DNA of 64,000 nucleotides from Cladophialophora immunda (GCF_000835495.1 NW_015622548.1:434001-498000), one strand, 5' to 3'; shown: positions 12,095 to 25,000, numbered from the stretch's first letter. Program-made: numbers and translations. Notes: generated from the letters alone by a model not told the origin.

Positions 12095-12615
12095 TCACAG
12101 GTGCTTGACTAGAGTCAACTTTTTAAGTCTTCAAGGTTAGATGCAGCATCGGTGACTTATGATCATGCTGCAATATGGTAGATACAGTCTCAGGAGCTTC
12201 GAAATACTATCCATCCTTACCGCTTTCATCTGTCATTGGGATGTTTCTTGGATGCGAAGTCTACGCTGATCAGCCTGGGAGGTTATGATCTCGCGCGAGG
12301 CTGAAGATGCGATGGACAATGAACATCGGGCGCATATTTGCTCCGCCCTATTTATCCTTCTCCTGATACGGTTGGACTTTGGCGCGCTGAAGCGCAATAT
12401 GAAATCTTCGAGCTCCAAATTATTAATTGATCGGCCATTGCATCACCAGCCGGGGGTATCTAATACTTGTCGCAACCTTTTGGCCTATAGTCCAGTCGTT
12501 CATTTGTACTCCCAGGTTTTTCCTTCTCCTTCCTCTCCTTGACATGTTTCACTCTCCTCTGTATCTCTGAAACCGAGAAAAGATTGCGACGAGAACCAAA
12601 CCCCCCTCCTCAGCC
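12095..12615. other. Intergenic spacer before MIA40
   Basis: 521 bases containing the 3' region of the upstream gene and the MIA40 promoter. The last 100 bases before the MIA40 start are CT-rich, as is common in fungal promoters. No coding signal. Confidence 0.5.
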
Positions 12616-13882
12616 ATGTTCCGACCGGCGGCCCGGTCAACGCTGCGCACCACAACTCGCTCCTCCTTTCCCCTTGCTCCCGCCGCCAGGAGTACATCCG
12701 GGAAGCGGTTCGCCAGTACATCGCCAGAGAATGCGCGGCGGAGTTGGAAGGGCTCGGCGTTGAGATGGGGTATCGCCATTGCTGGCATTTACTATTATAA
12801 CACGAGCCCGGTCTTCGCGGAGCAGCCACATCATAGTAAGCCAATGCTCCAACAGTCCCCGGGATTGCTGGTCGAGGGCTCATGGCCCTTTTTTGCGGAG
12901 GTTGGAGGCTTATTTGCCAATGTGCGTGTGCTCTACAGATCTATTAAACCCGAACCTCGACGCCGTCGATGACGAACGGAGGGACCACTCGACCTTGGAA
13001 GCCCTCACCTCCCGTCGCGCGAGGGAGGCCGAGAAAAACGCCTCCGTCCTCCACTCCGCCGTCGACTCAATATCGTCCGAGAATGCGTCCACAACCATCG
13101 TTGCTGACCACGGGCCTCTGACTACGGGCACGGCCGAAGGGCTAGAAGAGGAGGCGGCCGGCGAGGGAGCCTTCAACCCAGAAACAGGAGAAATCAACTG
13201 GGACTGCCCTTGTCTGGGCGGGATGGCGCATGGGCCCTGCGGCCCGGAATTCCGCGAGGCCTTTTCATGTTTCGTGTATTCAAAGGAGGAACCCAAGGGG
13301 ATGGACTGCATTGACAAGTTCCAGAACATGCAGCAATGTTTCCAGAAATACCCGGAAATCTACAAGGGCGAGCTGGAGGACGATGACGAGTTGGACGCCG
13401 GGTTGGAGGCGGAGAAGCAGGAGTTGGTCAACGAGATCGCGGAGAGGAAGAGGCAGCACGAAGGCGCCGCGACGACGCAGCGCAGGTTGCTGGAGGAGCC
13501 GGATCCAGCACCCCGGCCCGCACAGACAGCGAAGAAAGCGACCTTTCCTGAATCAAACGAACAATCGCACGAGCGGTCACAGTCGCTGACAATGTCCGAG
13601 CCGGAGGCTGAGAAGAGCGATGCCACGACGTCCGAAAATGTAGAACACCTTCAAAGTGACAAACCGCCGGCATCAGAGGGAAGGGTGAGGGTGAGTGACG
13701 ACCCGTCTCATTCTTCTACAATGTCGCCCGAGCGGGAAAACGTTATAGAGGGCCAAAAGTCAGGAGTGACCAGCGCACCAAAACAATCTTCATCCGCTGC
13801 GGCCGAGGAAACATACAATCCGGAGGCTAGTATCGTGCCTAAGGCTGCGCATGATGCGACCGGTGCTGAGGCGGAAAAGTGA
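12616..13882 (+). CDS. MIA40: Mitochondrial intermembrane space import and assembly protein 40 (Mia40)
   Basis: Two exons, 12616-12835 and 12939-13882; 387 residues. Mia40 oxidises incoming small Cys-rich proteins in the mitochondrial intermembrane space. The N-terminus is a basic, Ser/Arg-rich presequence followed by one hydrophobic anchor ([11 protein letters not shown], about residues 51-61), as in fungal membrane-anchored Mia40. The redox-active CPC motif is in WDCPCLGG near residue 160. It is followed by a twin CX9C fold, both halves with exactly nine intervening residues: [11 protein letters not shown] and [12 protein letters not shown] disordered, acidic, Ser/Pro-rich C-terminal tail of about 170 residues makes it longer than the conserved core requires. 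Confidence 0.93.
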
Positions 13883-15284
13883 GAAAAGTGAGGATAGAAG
13901 GTGGAGAGACCTAATGTACATGACAGAAAAGAGTGGTTGTCTTCTCTTGCATACCAGCATGGTGGAGTCATTTACACAACAACATGGAAGACAAAAAGTG
14001 TTGTGCATCATTGACGCGAGGCTCGATTTGTACAATATTGGAATCAACAGATGGCCTAGGAGGAGTTCGATACATCGCGGTGCTGTCATTGTTGATGTAC
14101 TCGTAGCAGCCAAAAATAAAGACCTCATCTCCAGTCCACCTTTCTCGTGTGCTTTGTTCACAATGTAGAGCCTTACCGAGCTCAGCGTCATTTTTTCCCA
14201 TCGGGATGGATAAAGAGCCAAGATTAGGGCTGCCATGTGGCACAGCTGAGGAAGAGGTAGCGTACCTGTACCGAGTAGGAGGGGACGAGTAATGACTGGG
14301 ACACAATTTTGGGTCGCCCAGGTAGCTAGCTAGACTCGCTAGGTAGGGAGTTTTAATAAACAAGCAATCTCCGCCTAGGCTTCGCTTGCCACGAGGCAAA
14401 TTTGAGACGGACGCGATGAGGTCGAGATGGGCGTGAGATAGCCGACTCAGCGGTGTCCTCGTGGGTTTGCAGAGTCGGAGTGTTCCCAAACGTCTCTTCC
14501 CCTGGAGAATATTCAGAGTGCGTCCTCTCCAGGGCGATCCTCGTATGTCCGGCTAGTCTTGGTGTGGCTTGCCGTTCTCTTTTTGCTCCCCTGTCCCTTA
14601 CATATTCATCGTATACGCATTGGGAAGGGGCTCAACCACCTGCATCTCCACCCGAAACTCGAGCCGACCAATTCGGAGGAGGTTGAAACAGTGGTTTGGG
14701 GAGCACCGCAGCCTATAAAACCCTCGTGGGATTCGGGACTAGCTCTGCCCTAGTGGACTATTGTAAGCAGATCAGCAAATAGACTTGAACGGTAGCGTGC
14801 GTATTAATAGCAGTAACGTAGGGGCATTCTTCCTGAAGTCATTGGACTGTTGGGAGATGCTGGGAGAAGGTCAGAATTCGCCCCCCCCTGGAGAAAAAAG
14901 AAAAGACATACAAGTAGGTGCAGATGGCGAGGGTGAAGGGCAGACAGTGTTTGGGTGAGAACAGCCCGCGCTCTTCGGGTGATGGGTGACAGCACAGTTG
15001 AAGGACGCAGACTAAGCAGTCCTGGTGACCCCTTTTAACCCGAAAGCCTCAAGCGTCAAGCGCTCTGGAACCCTGAGTGGCCTGGGTGGCGCCTGTTCCC
15101 AGTAGCCCGCCAAGCCCTACAGCACTGGTGGCACCCGAACAAGCCCCCGCAAGCCAATCGCCTGAGGCCCAGCAAACCCCCCTTGACCGTTCGCCGCGGG
15201 ATCCCGTTGGCTGGCCGGCTCCCCTAATGGGCAGTAAGTGGGTGCGTCAGATGCCTGGGAAAACCGGCAGCGGTCTGACATGAG
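13883..15284. other. Long intergenic region without a recognisable gene
   Basis: 1.4 kb. Open frames on both strands are short and lack coding character. It must contain the MIA40 terminator and distal promoter elements of the gene at 16427. A TATA-like site at 14714 is listed separately. Confidence 0.5.
14714..14719 (+). promoter_or_regulatory. TATA-like element
   Basis: The sequence TATAAA lies in a CCTATAAAACCC context, about 1.7 kb upstream of the next plus-strand start codon. It could start a very long leader or an unannotated transcript, or be chance. Confidence 0.25.
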
Positions 15285-16426
15285 ATGGACGCGGGCATCT
15301 GTGGCATCATGAGCGGGAAGCCTCTTGGAAGTGCCGCATCACCTGCTGTCAGACTAAAGCCTTTTCTCCTCTTCGCTCGGCTTCTCCTCCCTCTCTTCTC
15401 CCTTTGCTCCCCTTCCTCCCTGCGTCCCTCCAGGCTTGGGTCTTTTTCCCATCCATCCACACCCTCTATCATCGTTTTACCTCGAACTTCTTTTTCTCTC
15501 CTCACCGTCCTTTGCTGTCACTCTTCACACTTCGCTCTTCCTGACCTTGTTGCCTCCTCATTCCGTTCCCTTGACCTTTCCTGTCGACTCCGGCATCGAC
15601 TGTGGCTACCTCGTACTCTCTCGGTCTCGCGTCGCTCGCCTTTCCTTTCGACCTCTACCGTTTTCGCTCTAATCGCTTCTTCAACCCGCCTCGTCCTCAC
15701 TGCGCCGACTTCCAGGTCCCCAAATACGACCCGCCCGATCCTTTTCCCATCTCTAACCGATATATCTTACGGCCCCTTCGAACTCCCTCAGTCGTGGAGA
15801 GTGACTTGCACCATATCTCATAATCGTCCATACACACACCAGCAGCTTTCAATCGCTCGATCATTGCCGCGCAATATCCTACGCTATTACACCTCGATCT
15901 GATTGCCGAACCACCTTCATTGTTCTAAATCTCCCTTATCTGGTAACCTCAAGATTCAAGAGACGGCTTTGTACAATCAAATCATCTACGCCTCTGGTCT
16001 CGCACCATCTGCACATTTAGTACCTCCACCACAGTTTCAAGGTTTCTGCCAACAGCTGGCTGAACATTTGGTTCGTTCAGCCAACCTCGCTCTACAGAGC
16101 ATCAGGACTGACAGGATCAGGCAGGCATTTCCTCTCTGGTCACGCCGTACGCCTTCTCTACTCCTACCGGCACCTGAAACTAGCTCCATCACGACCTCGT
16201 CGCTACCTAGTCACGACTCGTCCTAATTTTCTTAATTCACCAGACCAAAGGGAATCTCACACTCCTTGCTCGCATTCAATTCTCGCGTCGGCAGTGCACG
16301 GACTATTTTTCTTCCTGAACTTTTTGAACTCCAGCTCGGACACTTCGGCTTGTCCTAGCCATACACAGTTTCAGTCTTATCAACTTACACAGTATACGAT
16401 CCTTTGTATATTTCCTCTAGAGTACA
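15285..16426 (+). promoter_or_regulatory. Pyrimidine-rich promoter/leader of the gene at 16427
   Basis: From about 15355 the plus strand is strongly C+T rich for over 500 bases, with runs such as CTCCTCCCTCTCTTCTCCC. Less biased AC-rich sequence follows up to the start codon, where AGTACAATG gives a good start context. This is the pattern of a fungal gene with a CT-rich core promoter and long 5' untranslated leader. Whether it also contains an untranslated-region intron cannot be decided. Confidence 0.5.
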
Positions 16427-18049
16427 ATGAGCATCGACGCTGGCGGTGTTGCTCAAATGACTTACCAGTCCCCATTCAACAACTCGATCGGCGTTTCTGG
16501 CCCCGGTTTTGCTTCTCGCGGCAAAGGTTCCCATATCAAGCGTCTCAGCGTTGCACCACCCTCCAAGATCTCGACCATCGATGAGACTCAGCAGGCGAAC
16601 ACTGTTTCCACACCCCGCACTAGCCGGGGTCACCTTCTGGCAGGTCTACGCACGGCTCCCAAATCTGCTACGGTCCCTCCTGCCACCCATGGCATAGGAC
16701 TGGAAAGTAGCAAGTACGCCTCTGCGGCGTACGCCAACCAGGTGCCGCAGACAGCCACTGGCGTGTACTTTCCAGGAGGCAGGAACGCGGTGCAAAGCAA
16801 CCTACAACAGCCCTACTCGCGTCCTGAGCATGTTCTTGCCCCTCCATCTCTTGACTTCGTTGACGGAGCGGAGAATATGGATCAGAATTTGTACGATGAA
16901 CTGGTAGCCACCAATAATTACCTTGCTCAGCAGCAACGAGCTCTCCAACAGCAGTTGTTGAATGTCACAGCTGCAGCGCATCAGCTATCTGGACTCAACC
17001 TAAACACCGGCTTCGTGAACAACATCGGCCAGCAGCAGTACCAGTCTCCCATCAGCTCCCCAATGGGTCTGTACAATCAACAATTCCAGCAGGGTTTGCA
17101 ACCCGTGGTTCATCCAGTCCCAGGTAGCCCAGGTGTTTTCACTGTCTACAATCCGATGACTGGCCAGTCGAGCTATCTCGTCGACAATTCGTATCACCAG
17201 CAGCAGCAGCAGCAGCAGAAAGAGGTTTCTCCTGTCCGTCAGAACAATTCTGTTTCCCCACCCCCCGCCACGCCTGCCTACCAGCGCCAGTATCCTGAGC
17301 CATCTTTTCCTGTGACCGAGGTTCGTTCAAAGACGCCTCCGAAATCCACGCCATCTCCGCCGCAGGAGGTTGAGCCTCTTCCGCCTCCATCTGCCAACGC
17401 GTTCCGACGGGGCCACCGGAAGAACATGTCGTCTGCCAATATCAAGACTGCAGGCGACTGGACAAAGGGCTCTGCAGCCAGACCGGCGGGATTCCCACAG
17501 ACTCCAATGACGGCCACTTTTGGCCCCGGCCACGGAAGAGCCGGAGAACATCCTGTGAGACAACCAAAGGGCCCACCCCTTCTGCAAGAGCTCGAGGAGA
17601 AACCTACCTCCAAGCATGAGGGGAGCAAGAACTTTGCTACTCGACAACGCCGTCGAGCCGTTCATGACCTTGTTCGTGCGGGCCGTGAGCGTCGCAGTGA
17701 CGGCGGTCGTCAACCCGGTTCTGGAGCCGGAACACCTGGCAGCGAGAACGAGTTCAACTTTTCCGTGTCTTCTGATGATTCGGTTCTTGCTGGGAGCAGC
17801 AGCCTCTCGAGCAAGCCGAGCCTCGGTAGTCTCCGGGCTGCTGCCAGCGGGGCGATTGGGTCGGAGATCAAGGAGAAGTCTCGTGAGCGGTCCTCGGTTG
17901 ACAGCGTTGGAGCGATTAGTGCTAAGAGCTTGAGTAGCGATGAGGGCAACTCTGTTGGAGGACCTATTGTCGAGATTGAGCCGCCCAGACGCAACACACC
18001 GTTGATGGTTCTTAGTAGCGCTGAGAAACGCAAGAGCGTCGTCATGTGA
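16427..18049 (+). CDS. Conserved Pezizomycotina low-complexity protein, function unknown
   Basis: A single exon of 540 residues. I do not recognise a catalytic domain. Visible features are a polar N-terminus; a segment around residues 95-185 with an acidic region, then NLYDELVATNNYLAQQQRAL and further Gln-rich helix that could form a coiled coil; a run of seven glutamines near residue 260; a Pro-rich linker; and a basic segment around residues 390-420 containing KHEGSKNFATRQRRRAVHDL, which looks like the best-conserved part. The C-terminus is Ser-rich and probably phosphorylated. No signal peptide or membrane span. The composition suggests an RNA- or cortex-associated regulatory protein, but that is inference only. 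Confidence 0.75.
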   Translation: MSIDAGGVAQMTYQSPFNNSIGVSGPGFASRGKGSHIKRLSVAPPSKISTIDETQQANTVSTPRTSRGHLLAGLRTAPKSATVPPATHGIGLESSKYASAAYANQVPQTATGVYFPGGRNAVQSNLQQPYSRPEHVLAPPSLDFVDGAENMDQNLYDELVATNNYLAQQQRALQQQLLNVTAAAHQLSGLNLNTGFVNNIGQQQYQSPISSPMGLYNQQFQQGLQPVVHPVPGSPGVFTVYNPMTGQSSYLVDNSYHQQQQQQQKEVSPVRQNNSVSPPPATPAYQRQYPEPSFPVTEVRSKTPPKSTPSPPQEVEPLPPPSANAFRRGHRKNMSSANIKTAGDWTKGSAARPAGFPQTPMTATFGPGHGRAGEHPVRQPKGPPLLQELEEKPTSKHEGSKNFATRQRRRAVHDLVRAGRERRSDGGRQPGSGAGTPGSENEFNFSVSSDDSVLAGSSSLSSKPSLGSLRAAASGAIGSEIKEKSRERSSVDSVGAISAKSLSSDEGNSVGGPIVEIEPPRRNTPLMVLSSAEKRKSVVM

Positions 18050-18517
18050 AGCGGAAAGGCGCAGTAAGGGCGGTGCCCTATTACCACACCATTGGAGTTC
18101 TCTTGGAAGACTCAGCCACTCGTTTCATCACGACTTTGATGACTTGTTACTCCGAGATTGATTGGCATGAATATTACTTTACACTCGATCCCCCTAAAGG
18201 AAAAGCTTCGGCAACCTCGATTGGAACGCTAGGAATATCCTTTAATGAATGGTTTACCATCGAATAGTCCCTTTTTTCTTGACTCTGGCTAATTTTGAGA
18301 GTCCTCGGACTGTCTTGTTAAGGCTGGATACACTCTTTTATTGCATGACTCGAGCGAGCACCGTCTTGGGAGGACTTGATGGGGAGGCAGAGATGCCTCG
18401 CAGAGAGTCTTTCATGTCTCGTGCAGCTCAGTTTGTTATTCTGGCAGATTTGGTGGCGTGCTTTGTTGGCATTGAAACGGTTGTGTCTGAGTGTCGTGCC
18501 CTGGTGAAGAGATTGAC

Positions 18518-18545
18518 GGATGGATGGATGGATGGATGGATGGAT
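18518..18545. repeat. (GGAT)7 microsatellite
   Basis: Seven perfect GGAT units, followed to about 18575 by degenerate GATG/GATT units. A simple-sequence repeat in intergenic DNA, likely length-polymorphic. Confidence 0.9.
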
Positions 18546-19250
18546 GCATTGATGGACTGATGGATTGATGGGTGGGTGACGGGACTGATTGCTGGGAGGA
18601 CGCACACGCGCTATCGCTATCGACAGACCCCGAGCAAAGGGCTCCTGACTTTGTTAACAATTCGACGGACGGTGAAGGGGAGGAGGGGGTGCCTTGGCCT
18701 GCTTAGTACATTGTACCCTGTTGTAACCTATGTATGTTCGTCCGCTTGCTGCAGAAACGAAAAGCTATCACGATGAAGACCGAGTACCTATTTTCTCCAT
18801 TACCCAGCTACAGTAGATAGATACGACGTGCGCTTCTCTTGTCTCGTCTCTTGCTGCTGCTGCTCTCCTTCCTCAACTCTCCAAGGAAGACAAGAACAAG
18901 ACAAGACCAGACGAGACGAGACAAGATGGGGAGGGCATCTCACACCAAGGATATGCGGCCTCATGCTCTTCAACGCCCCGGGCTTCTCAAGGAGACCAGC
19001 CTGGGACGGTGTATATGTAGGTAGGTGTAGGTATGTGTAGGTATGTGTATGAATTCTACCGTTTGACAAAAAGGGGGGGATTAAGAAAGGGGGGAGCATG
19101 ACAGCGCACGTCAAAGTCAAAGCCATAGTCATGCAAAGGCCAGTCCCAAAACTTCAATACTCCTCGTGCTCGTGCTCAATTCATTGCTTCCGCCTGCGTC
19201 GCCTACGTATCGCATTTCTTTCCTACTGTGGCTATGCCGTGCTTGTAAGC

Positions 19251-19270
19251 AATCAATCAATCAATCAATC
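19251..19270. repeat. (AATC)5 microsatellite
   Basis: Five perfect AATC units in the GLO3 3' flank. Confidence 0.9.
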
Positions 19271-19408
19271 GGCTCCCCACTCATGCAATCGCGTCCCTAT
19301 CCATTCGCCTCATCCCCGCTGGACTCAATCTGGCCCTTTCAATTTCGAAGCCGACCTGCAAAAGGGTTCATCCTGGATCCCAAGCACAGGTCTCAAGCAA
19401 GCCCCCGC

Positions 19409-21285
19409 TCAACTATTCAAGTACCGAGCGACAGCACCTCTCAGCCTTCTGCCGCCCTCACCGGCCACATTGATCAGATTCTCTAGGTCATCTCCCGCCG
19501 TCAGGCCGAGTTTTCGGACGAAGTCCTTGGCCACCGTCTCAATGTCTCCGTACGCGCCGTCGCCGCCCTCGAGACCGGTAGGATCATCCTCGGGACGTCC
19601 GAAATACGCGTTGGAACTGATCGACGTGGCACCCTCGAAGGTTTGCAGGCGCGATTTCGCCTCGGCTTGCGCCTGCGGGTCGTAGCTGTTGCGGCCAAAG
19701 AACTCGTCGGACGAGATCGACTTCTGGCCGCCGAATTTGCTGCGGGCGTATTGTTCTTCCTCGTCTGTATAGGGGTAATCAAAAACGAGATGGTCAGTCT
19801 GCGGTACAAGAGAAAAAGAAGGAGCGTTGGACAAGAGGTAACCAGGAGTGAAGCGGAAAGGGGATGATCAGGTTTGTTCTTCGGATGTCCTTACCGTCTG
19901 CCGCAGAGGGTTTGCTGTGGCCAACAGCACCAAACCCCAATTTCTTCGGCGCTGCCGCGCTTGAGCTTGCCGCTCCTTTGGTTGGTCCAACCTGTCCGAA
20001 TCCCAACCGACCCATACCCATTCCCAGTCTCTCAAGCTCGCTCGGGCTCCGCGCGTGGCTTGGATTCGACGCCGCCCTCGTCGCAGTATTGATAGGTGTC
20101 GGCGTCTCCTTGAGTGTCGCGGCGGACGAAGCTCCAAAATTGGAGGATTTGCTGGCTTTTGCGAGTTCCTCCGCCTTCTCTGCTTCAGGGTCATAGCCTA
20201 ATTTCTCTATCCTCTCGGCCTCGGCCTTTGCTGCCTTTTCAGCTGCTTCAAAGTCGATCTCCTCACCGACAACCTTCTTTGCGCCAAGTTTGTGTGCCGG
20301 TTTCTTTCCGCTGAGAACGTTTGCGCGTCTGGCACCAGCGCCGCCGGCAGCATTGGGGCCTTTGCGGATCGCGGAAGAAGACGTCGTACGTATTGCGGCG
20401 GGAGCGGGGAGGGCGGCTTCGGCGTCCTTTACGGCGTCATTGGCTGTGTTTGCAGCCAAAGGTGAAGGAGATTTGGGCCGTGTCTGCGAGCCATTTGTGG
20501 CGTTACCAGCCGAGAGGAATGGGGAGGCGGTGCGTGAGATCACAGGAGGCGTGCCGCTTCGTGAGGGCGGATTGCTAGGCCGCTTGATGGTCGGCTTGTC
20601 CCAGGAAGAGAAGAAGTCGTCTGCAGGTTCACCGGCGGGCGTGGATGTGCCGTCGGCGCCAGGAGTGGAGAGGGGGTCGTCGGTGATGACTACCTCGTCA
20701 GGGTATCTGTTCAATGTGTAAGGCCGTGTTGGTACAGTCAGGATTCCGAGAATAGCATACTCTTGAGCGTCTCTTTCAGCTCTACGCTTAAGTTCCTCCT
20801 TGTATTTGTTCGCAGCATTGGACGTGTATTTGACCTTCGCATCCTTGCTCGCGAGCGCAGCACTCCCACCGTGGGATTGGAAGAATTTCGTGGCAGACTC
20901 GTTGCCTCCAACTTTCATAGTGCGCAGTTGGCTCCATTGCCAGACTATCATCCGTCAATATCTTGCTTCTGTTGCAAGGGAAGTGTCGCAGGTACCGTCT
21001 AAATTCGTAGATCTGACAAAGGAGATGTGAACACCCAGGTTTCTGTGGTTGGAAGAGCAGTCGAGACATAGATAGACTCCGAAAGGGACAGACGACCAAG
21101 TCGGGTTCTTCTGGCCGCAGTCAAAACATATCTGTGAATGTATGTCAGCCGGCGCGCGGAAGATGTGGAAATGTAGATTTCGCAGAGGTGGCCTCCTTGT
21201 AGGGCCATGGTGTCAGTACCTTGTTGGCCGGTTTGGCTTTCAGCTTCTCGAAGATCTTCTGTGACTGTGCCTTTGTTGCACTCAT
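19409..21285 (-). CDS. GLO3: ADP-ribosylation factor GTPase-activating protein Glo3
   Basis: Five exons on the minus strand: 21220-21285, 20996-21131, 20761-20944, 19895-20706 and 19409-19764; 517 residues. The protein stimulates GTP hydrolysis by Arf1 in COPI vesicle traffic between Golgi and ER. The N-terminal ArfGAP domain has the zinc finger [20 protein letters not shown] followed by CLDC (C-x2-C-x16-C-x2-C) and the arginine-finger region [16 protein letters not shown]. The C-terminus carries the Glo3 motif, two copies of a pattern like ISSDEFFGR and ISSNAYFGR, which marks it as Glo3/ArfGAP2-3 rather than Gcs1. The middle is Ala/Lys-rich and disordered. The last intron (130 bases) was chosen so that the frame joins into [13 protein letters not shown]; a nearer AG would hit a stop. 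Confidence 0.92.
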
Positions 21286-22024
21286 CCTGACAGACCCCAG
21301 GATACACGAGTGGGAAGTGAAGGGAGACTGGGGATATCTAGAGGGACAGTGTTGAAGTATTTGACAAGCGAATCTGGCTCCCAGCATGCGCCGGGTTCAG
21401 GGCTCGTGGTAATGTACGGAGTAGTAGACGCCACTAAGCGAATTCGGGACGCTCCTGCGCCGTTCTTCACACCAGCGTAGGGAATCTCTTCTTCTGCCTC
21501 GACCATGAACTCAAGTTTTCCATGGATGAACTGATCAGATCAAGTCCTTGAGATTCACATGCAGAATGTTACGACTCAGGCAGACCGTGCCTCGGAGGCT
21601 GGTTTTCCCGTGGACATGGACATGGGTGAAAAGACGCGTCTCTGTCGACAGAGGGTGCGGTATCCAAAAACTCAACAGAGACAGGTTTATCATGTCGAAT
21701 GTATCGGGTGAACATGAAGAGTCTTGCTCATAATGAATGCTAAGTGTATCTCTTTCTCACGTCTTCCTGACTCGTGGCTTGTTCTCAGTTTTTGTGACTC
21801 GGCTCACTGAATTCTCATCCTCACACACTCGAATGCAACATTCTCACATCTACTGCTGTCTGTTCTGCCCTCATCCTTGCTCCTATTCTTCATCTCCTCC
21901 ATGCTGCCGCTAGACGACTAGCTTCCTTTTTCACGCGGTCTCGAGCGCCGAGACAGCCAACTGACTGACTGATCGCTTGGTTTACTGATGATTCATGAGC
22001 TCAGCCGTCTGCGGCGCCATCACA
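21286..22024. promoter_or_regulatory. Divergent promoter region, GLO3 / DUF7918 gene
   Basis: 739 bases between divergent starts. Nothing coding is recognisable; small frames overlap both leaders. Confidence 0.5.
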
Positions 22025-25000
22025 ATGCCAACACTAAAAGATCTCGTTTGCCATGTACAATGGGCAGACACTGGATCCGCGTTCCCCGAATATGGGACGG
22101 TCTACGGAGATGGTGTCGTCGAGACCTACATTGCTATTCCTAGCCATCCCCAAGCGTTCACCATTCGACTGACGTCCCGAAAATTCATTTACCGAGGGTT
22201 GGCGATGGTGGTCTTTATTGACGGAAACTACCAGTGCAATCGTAACAGAGTCAACCTGCAGCCTGCAAAGGATGATGTGCCTGAGATCAGAACAAACATC
22301 GACTTCCTCGTGAGACAGAAAGAGAAACCCTTGGGTGATGGAACGTACATGGGTCGTGAATGGCGCTTTGACGATTGCAATCTTGGTGAGAACCTTTCAC
22401 AGCGAGCGAGGTCCAAGCTAATTGTCGTCTACCAGTCTCTCAACTTCCCGAGGGCGTCGACAAAGGCCACTTTGATGAGCTGGGGACGATCGAGATCTTA
22501 GTTTTGCGATGCAGCAGCAACAAGCTTGGAGAAAGCCAATGCTCAACTACCTCTTCAGCTGAACACAGCGGGATCATGGATGACGATGAAGAAGCTAGAG
22601 AAGAACTCGAAGCGGGTGACTCCAGAAGTCAATCGAATACTGGGAATCCTCCTGCTCAGGCTGAACCACCACAGGCTGAGGAACAGGATGCGCTCGGTGG
22701 CTTGTTTGGCCTATTCGATGGACCTGCCGATGGCTGGCCTTTCTTCGCTGCCAATCCAGGAGATGCTCCATCAGATGGTTATTCTCGATGGCATTGGCAA
22801 GCACCCGTCGGTCACCATGCCCCTTATGGTCCACATCAAAGACCACAGCATTCGTCGGATTATCGTCCAGCTTCAGAACATTATGCAGAACCACGACGGG
22901 TCAGGTACGACTACCACGACTCTCCCCCCTCGTCTGCATATGCACGTCCACCAAACCCACGTCCACCGCCCGTAAGACCGGAGAGACATGTTCACTTCGA
23001 CTATGGTGACAGGACAGGGTCCCATCCCACAACCTACCATACAAGATATGATCACGAACCTTATCATAGTTGGGAGCGAGATGATCAATATGCATACTCC
23101 CAACCCGGCCCAAGTCATCACCGTCCGGAATATCACAGACATCGCAACTCCTATGAGGACTATCGTGCTCCCCCTGAAGGTAGGCATTACACGTACGACG
23201 CTGAACGAAAAGTCTATAGCCAATATCCCGATCTGCATCAGATCCACGGCAGCTCCCAGCCGCGTACCCCTCTGGCTAGTCACTCTACTCAACATTCATA
23301 TTATCACCAACCCGCGGGGGTTAATCATGGTCCTTCCCATGCATACGGTCCTCCGACATTTGCTGCTGCTCAAGCGAATTTGCCGAACTCTGCTCCGTCA
23401 GTGACACCGTTTCCTCCTCTGCCCCCCAAGATCCCGATCCAGCCTACGAATCTGCCTCCCATTCAACCACAGCCTGTTCTACATCCTATTCCATTTTGGG
23501 TTCCCCCACCAACAATGCCCGTTCCACCCTTTCCCGCTGCGATGCCGATCTACCCACCGCCGAACAATGCGCCCCTGTTTCAGACACAGAAAATTGATGC
23601 CAGCAAGGTCCCAAGTGTCCAAAATGAGAGCACATCAGGTCCAGGTGGAGTCCAAGATCAACAGAATGGGGATAATCAACAGCAACAAGGCGGTGACGAT
23701 GCCAAAAATGCAGCGAACAATAATTCCAACACAGTTCCGTCTAGCTCTGCTCAAGATCCTCCACAAAATACAAACAATAATCAAAACAACGGCGACTGGA
23801 AACCTTCCGCCGAAAATAACGCCACCGGTAACGGCAGTACGTGGGCAAATGAAGGAGCAAATGAAAGCTGGAGCAACAACAACAACAGCCAGAACCTGGA
23901 CGACTCCGAAAACAACGGTGATAATACCCCCAATTGGAATAACGACACAAACGGCGACAACTCCGGTCAAGGTTTAGGGGACAATACCACCAATACTGGG
24001 AACGGTCAAGGTTGGGATAACGATAATAATCATGACGCCGGAGGTGGCAGCTGGCAAAATGAGCCAATTCAGACCGACGGCGGAAATCAACAAGGCAATA
24101 ACGGCGGTGGCTGGGGAAACGAGAATGGAAACTGTGGAGTCGGCGAGAATGGCCAAGCAAGCAATGGAAGTAACAATCAGGATATTGGCTCGACCTCGAA
24201 CAATAGGCCCGTACCGAGCGGGAACATTTCGAACAGTCGATCTCTGTACGGACCCCATGGAGCGTACTACACCTCGATAGCCAGTGCACAACATGCCCCC
24301 CCTGCAGAAGCCGAAGAGGAGCCACGGTATGATGTCCCTCAAGCTGTTGCACAATGCATGGGAATCACAAAACAGGTGCAGCCGGGTAAAGGCTACCTGT
24401 ACAACAAAAAGAGATGCGTTCCTCACTACATTGACGATCTGGACGAGCCGTACGCTAGGTTTGTCTTCAAGTACCGAACAAAGGAGCAACTCAAGGATGA
24501 GATCGGGGTCGAGATCGCAGCTGAGCCCAGTCCGAACGAAGACGTCAACGCTCTCGAGAACTTGGACAAGGCAGAGTTGATTCAGATGGTGCTTCGAGCA
24601 AAGGGAGCTTTGGGTGGTTCAATACCCAGTCCGCCGCCGAAAGTGACACCGCCTTCAGTGAGAAGTTTTGAGCAGGTTCCTGTCGATCCTCCTGATGTGG
24701 GCTTTCTCAGATACAACTTGCCAAGCATGCGCAACGTCTCCAATACCACGGGCCTTGGAATTCGATTCTCCAATGCTTCAAGTAATCAGAGCAATCCGGG
24801 GAATGCCGACCCAAGCAACAACCACCACAACTGGAATAATGGCTCGAACAACGATTGGCAAACCGGTAATAACCAGCAAAACAGCGGTGGGAACAACGGT
24901 GGGACGCAAAAATGGCAAGACAACAATCAGCAGCAGGGTAACAACAGCGGAAACAGCCAGAACTGGGGGAGTGGCGGCAGCAACAATAATAACAATGGCG

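Larger units (their letters stand above)
18050..19408. other. Convergent intergenic region with microsatellites
   Basis: 1.36 kb between the convergent stops of the 540-residue protein gene and GLO3. It contains a GGAT array, an AATC array and a GTAGGTATGT-type degenerate repeat near 19015-19050. No believable coding frame. Confidence 0.6.

Noticed and set aside
15285..15902. Plus-strand open frame of 205 codons
   Set aside because: It lies in the pyrimidine-rich leader. Its Ser/Leu/Pro/Arg composition is what C+T-rich DNA gives in any frame, and no domain is visible.
18518..19270. Microsatellites as possible transposon or telomere remnants
   Set aside because: Simple GGAT and AATC arrays without terminal repeats or the TTAGGG unit; ordinary slippage DNA.
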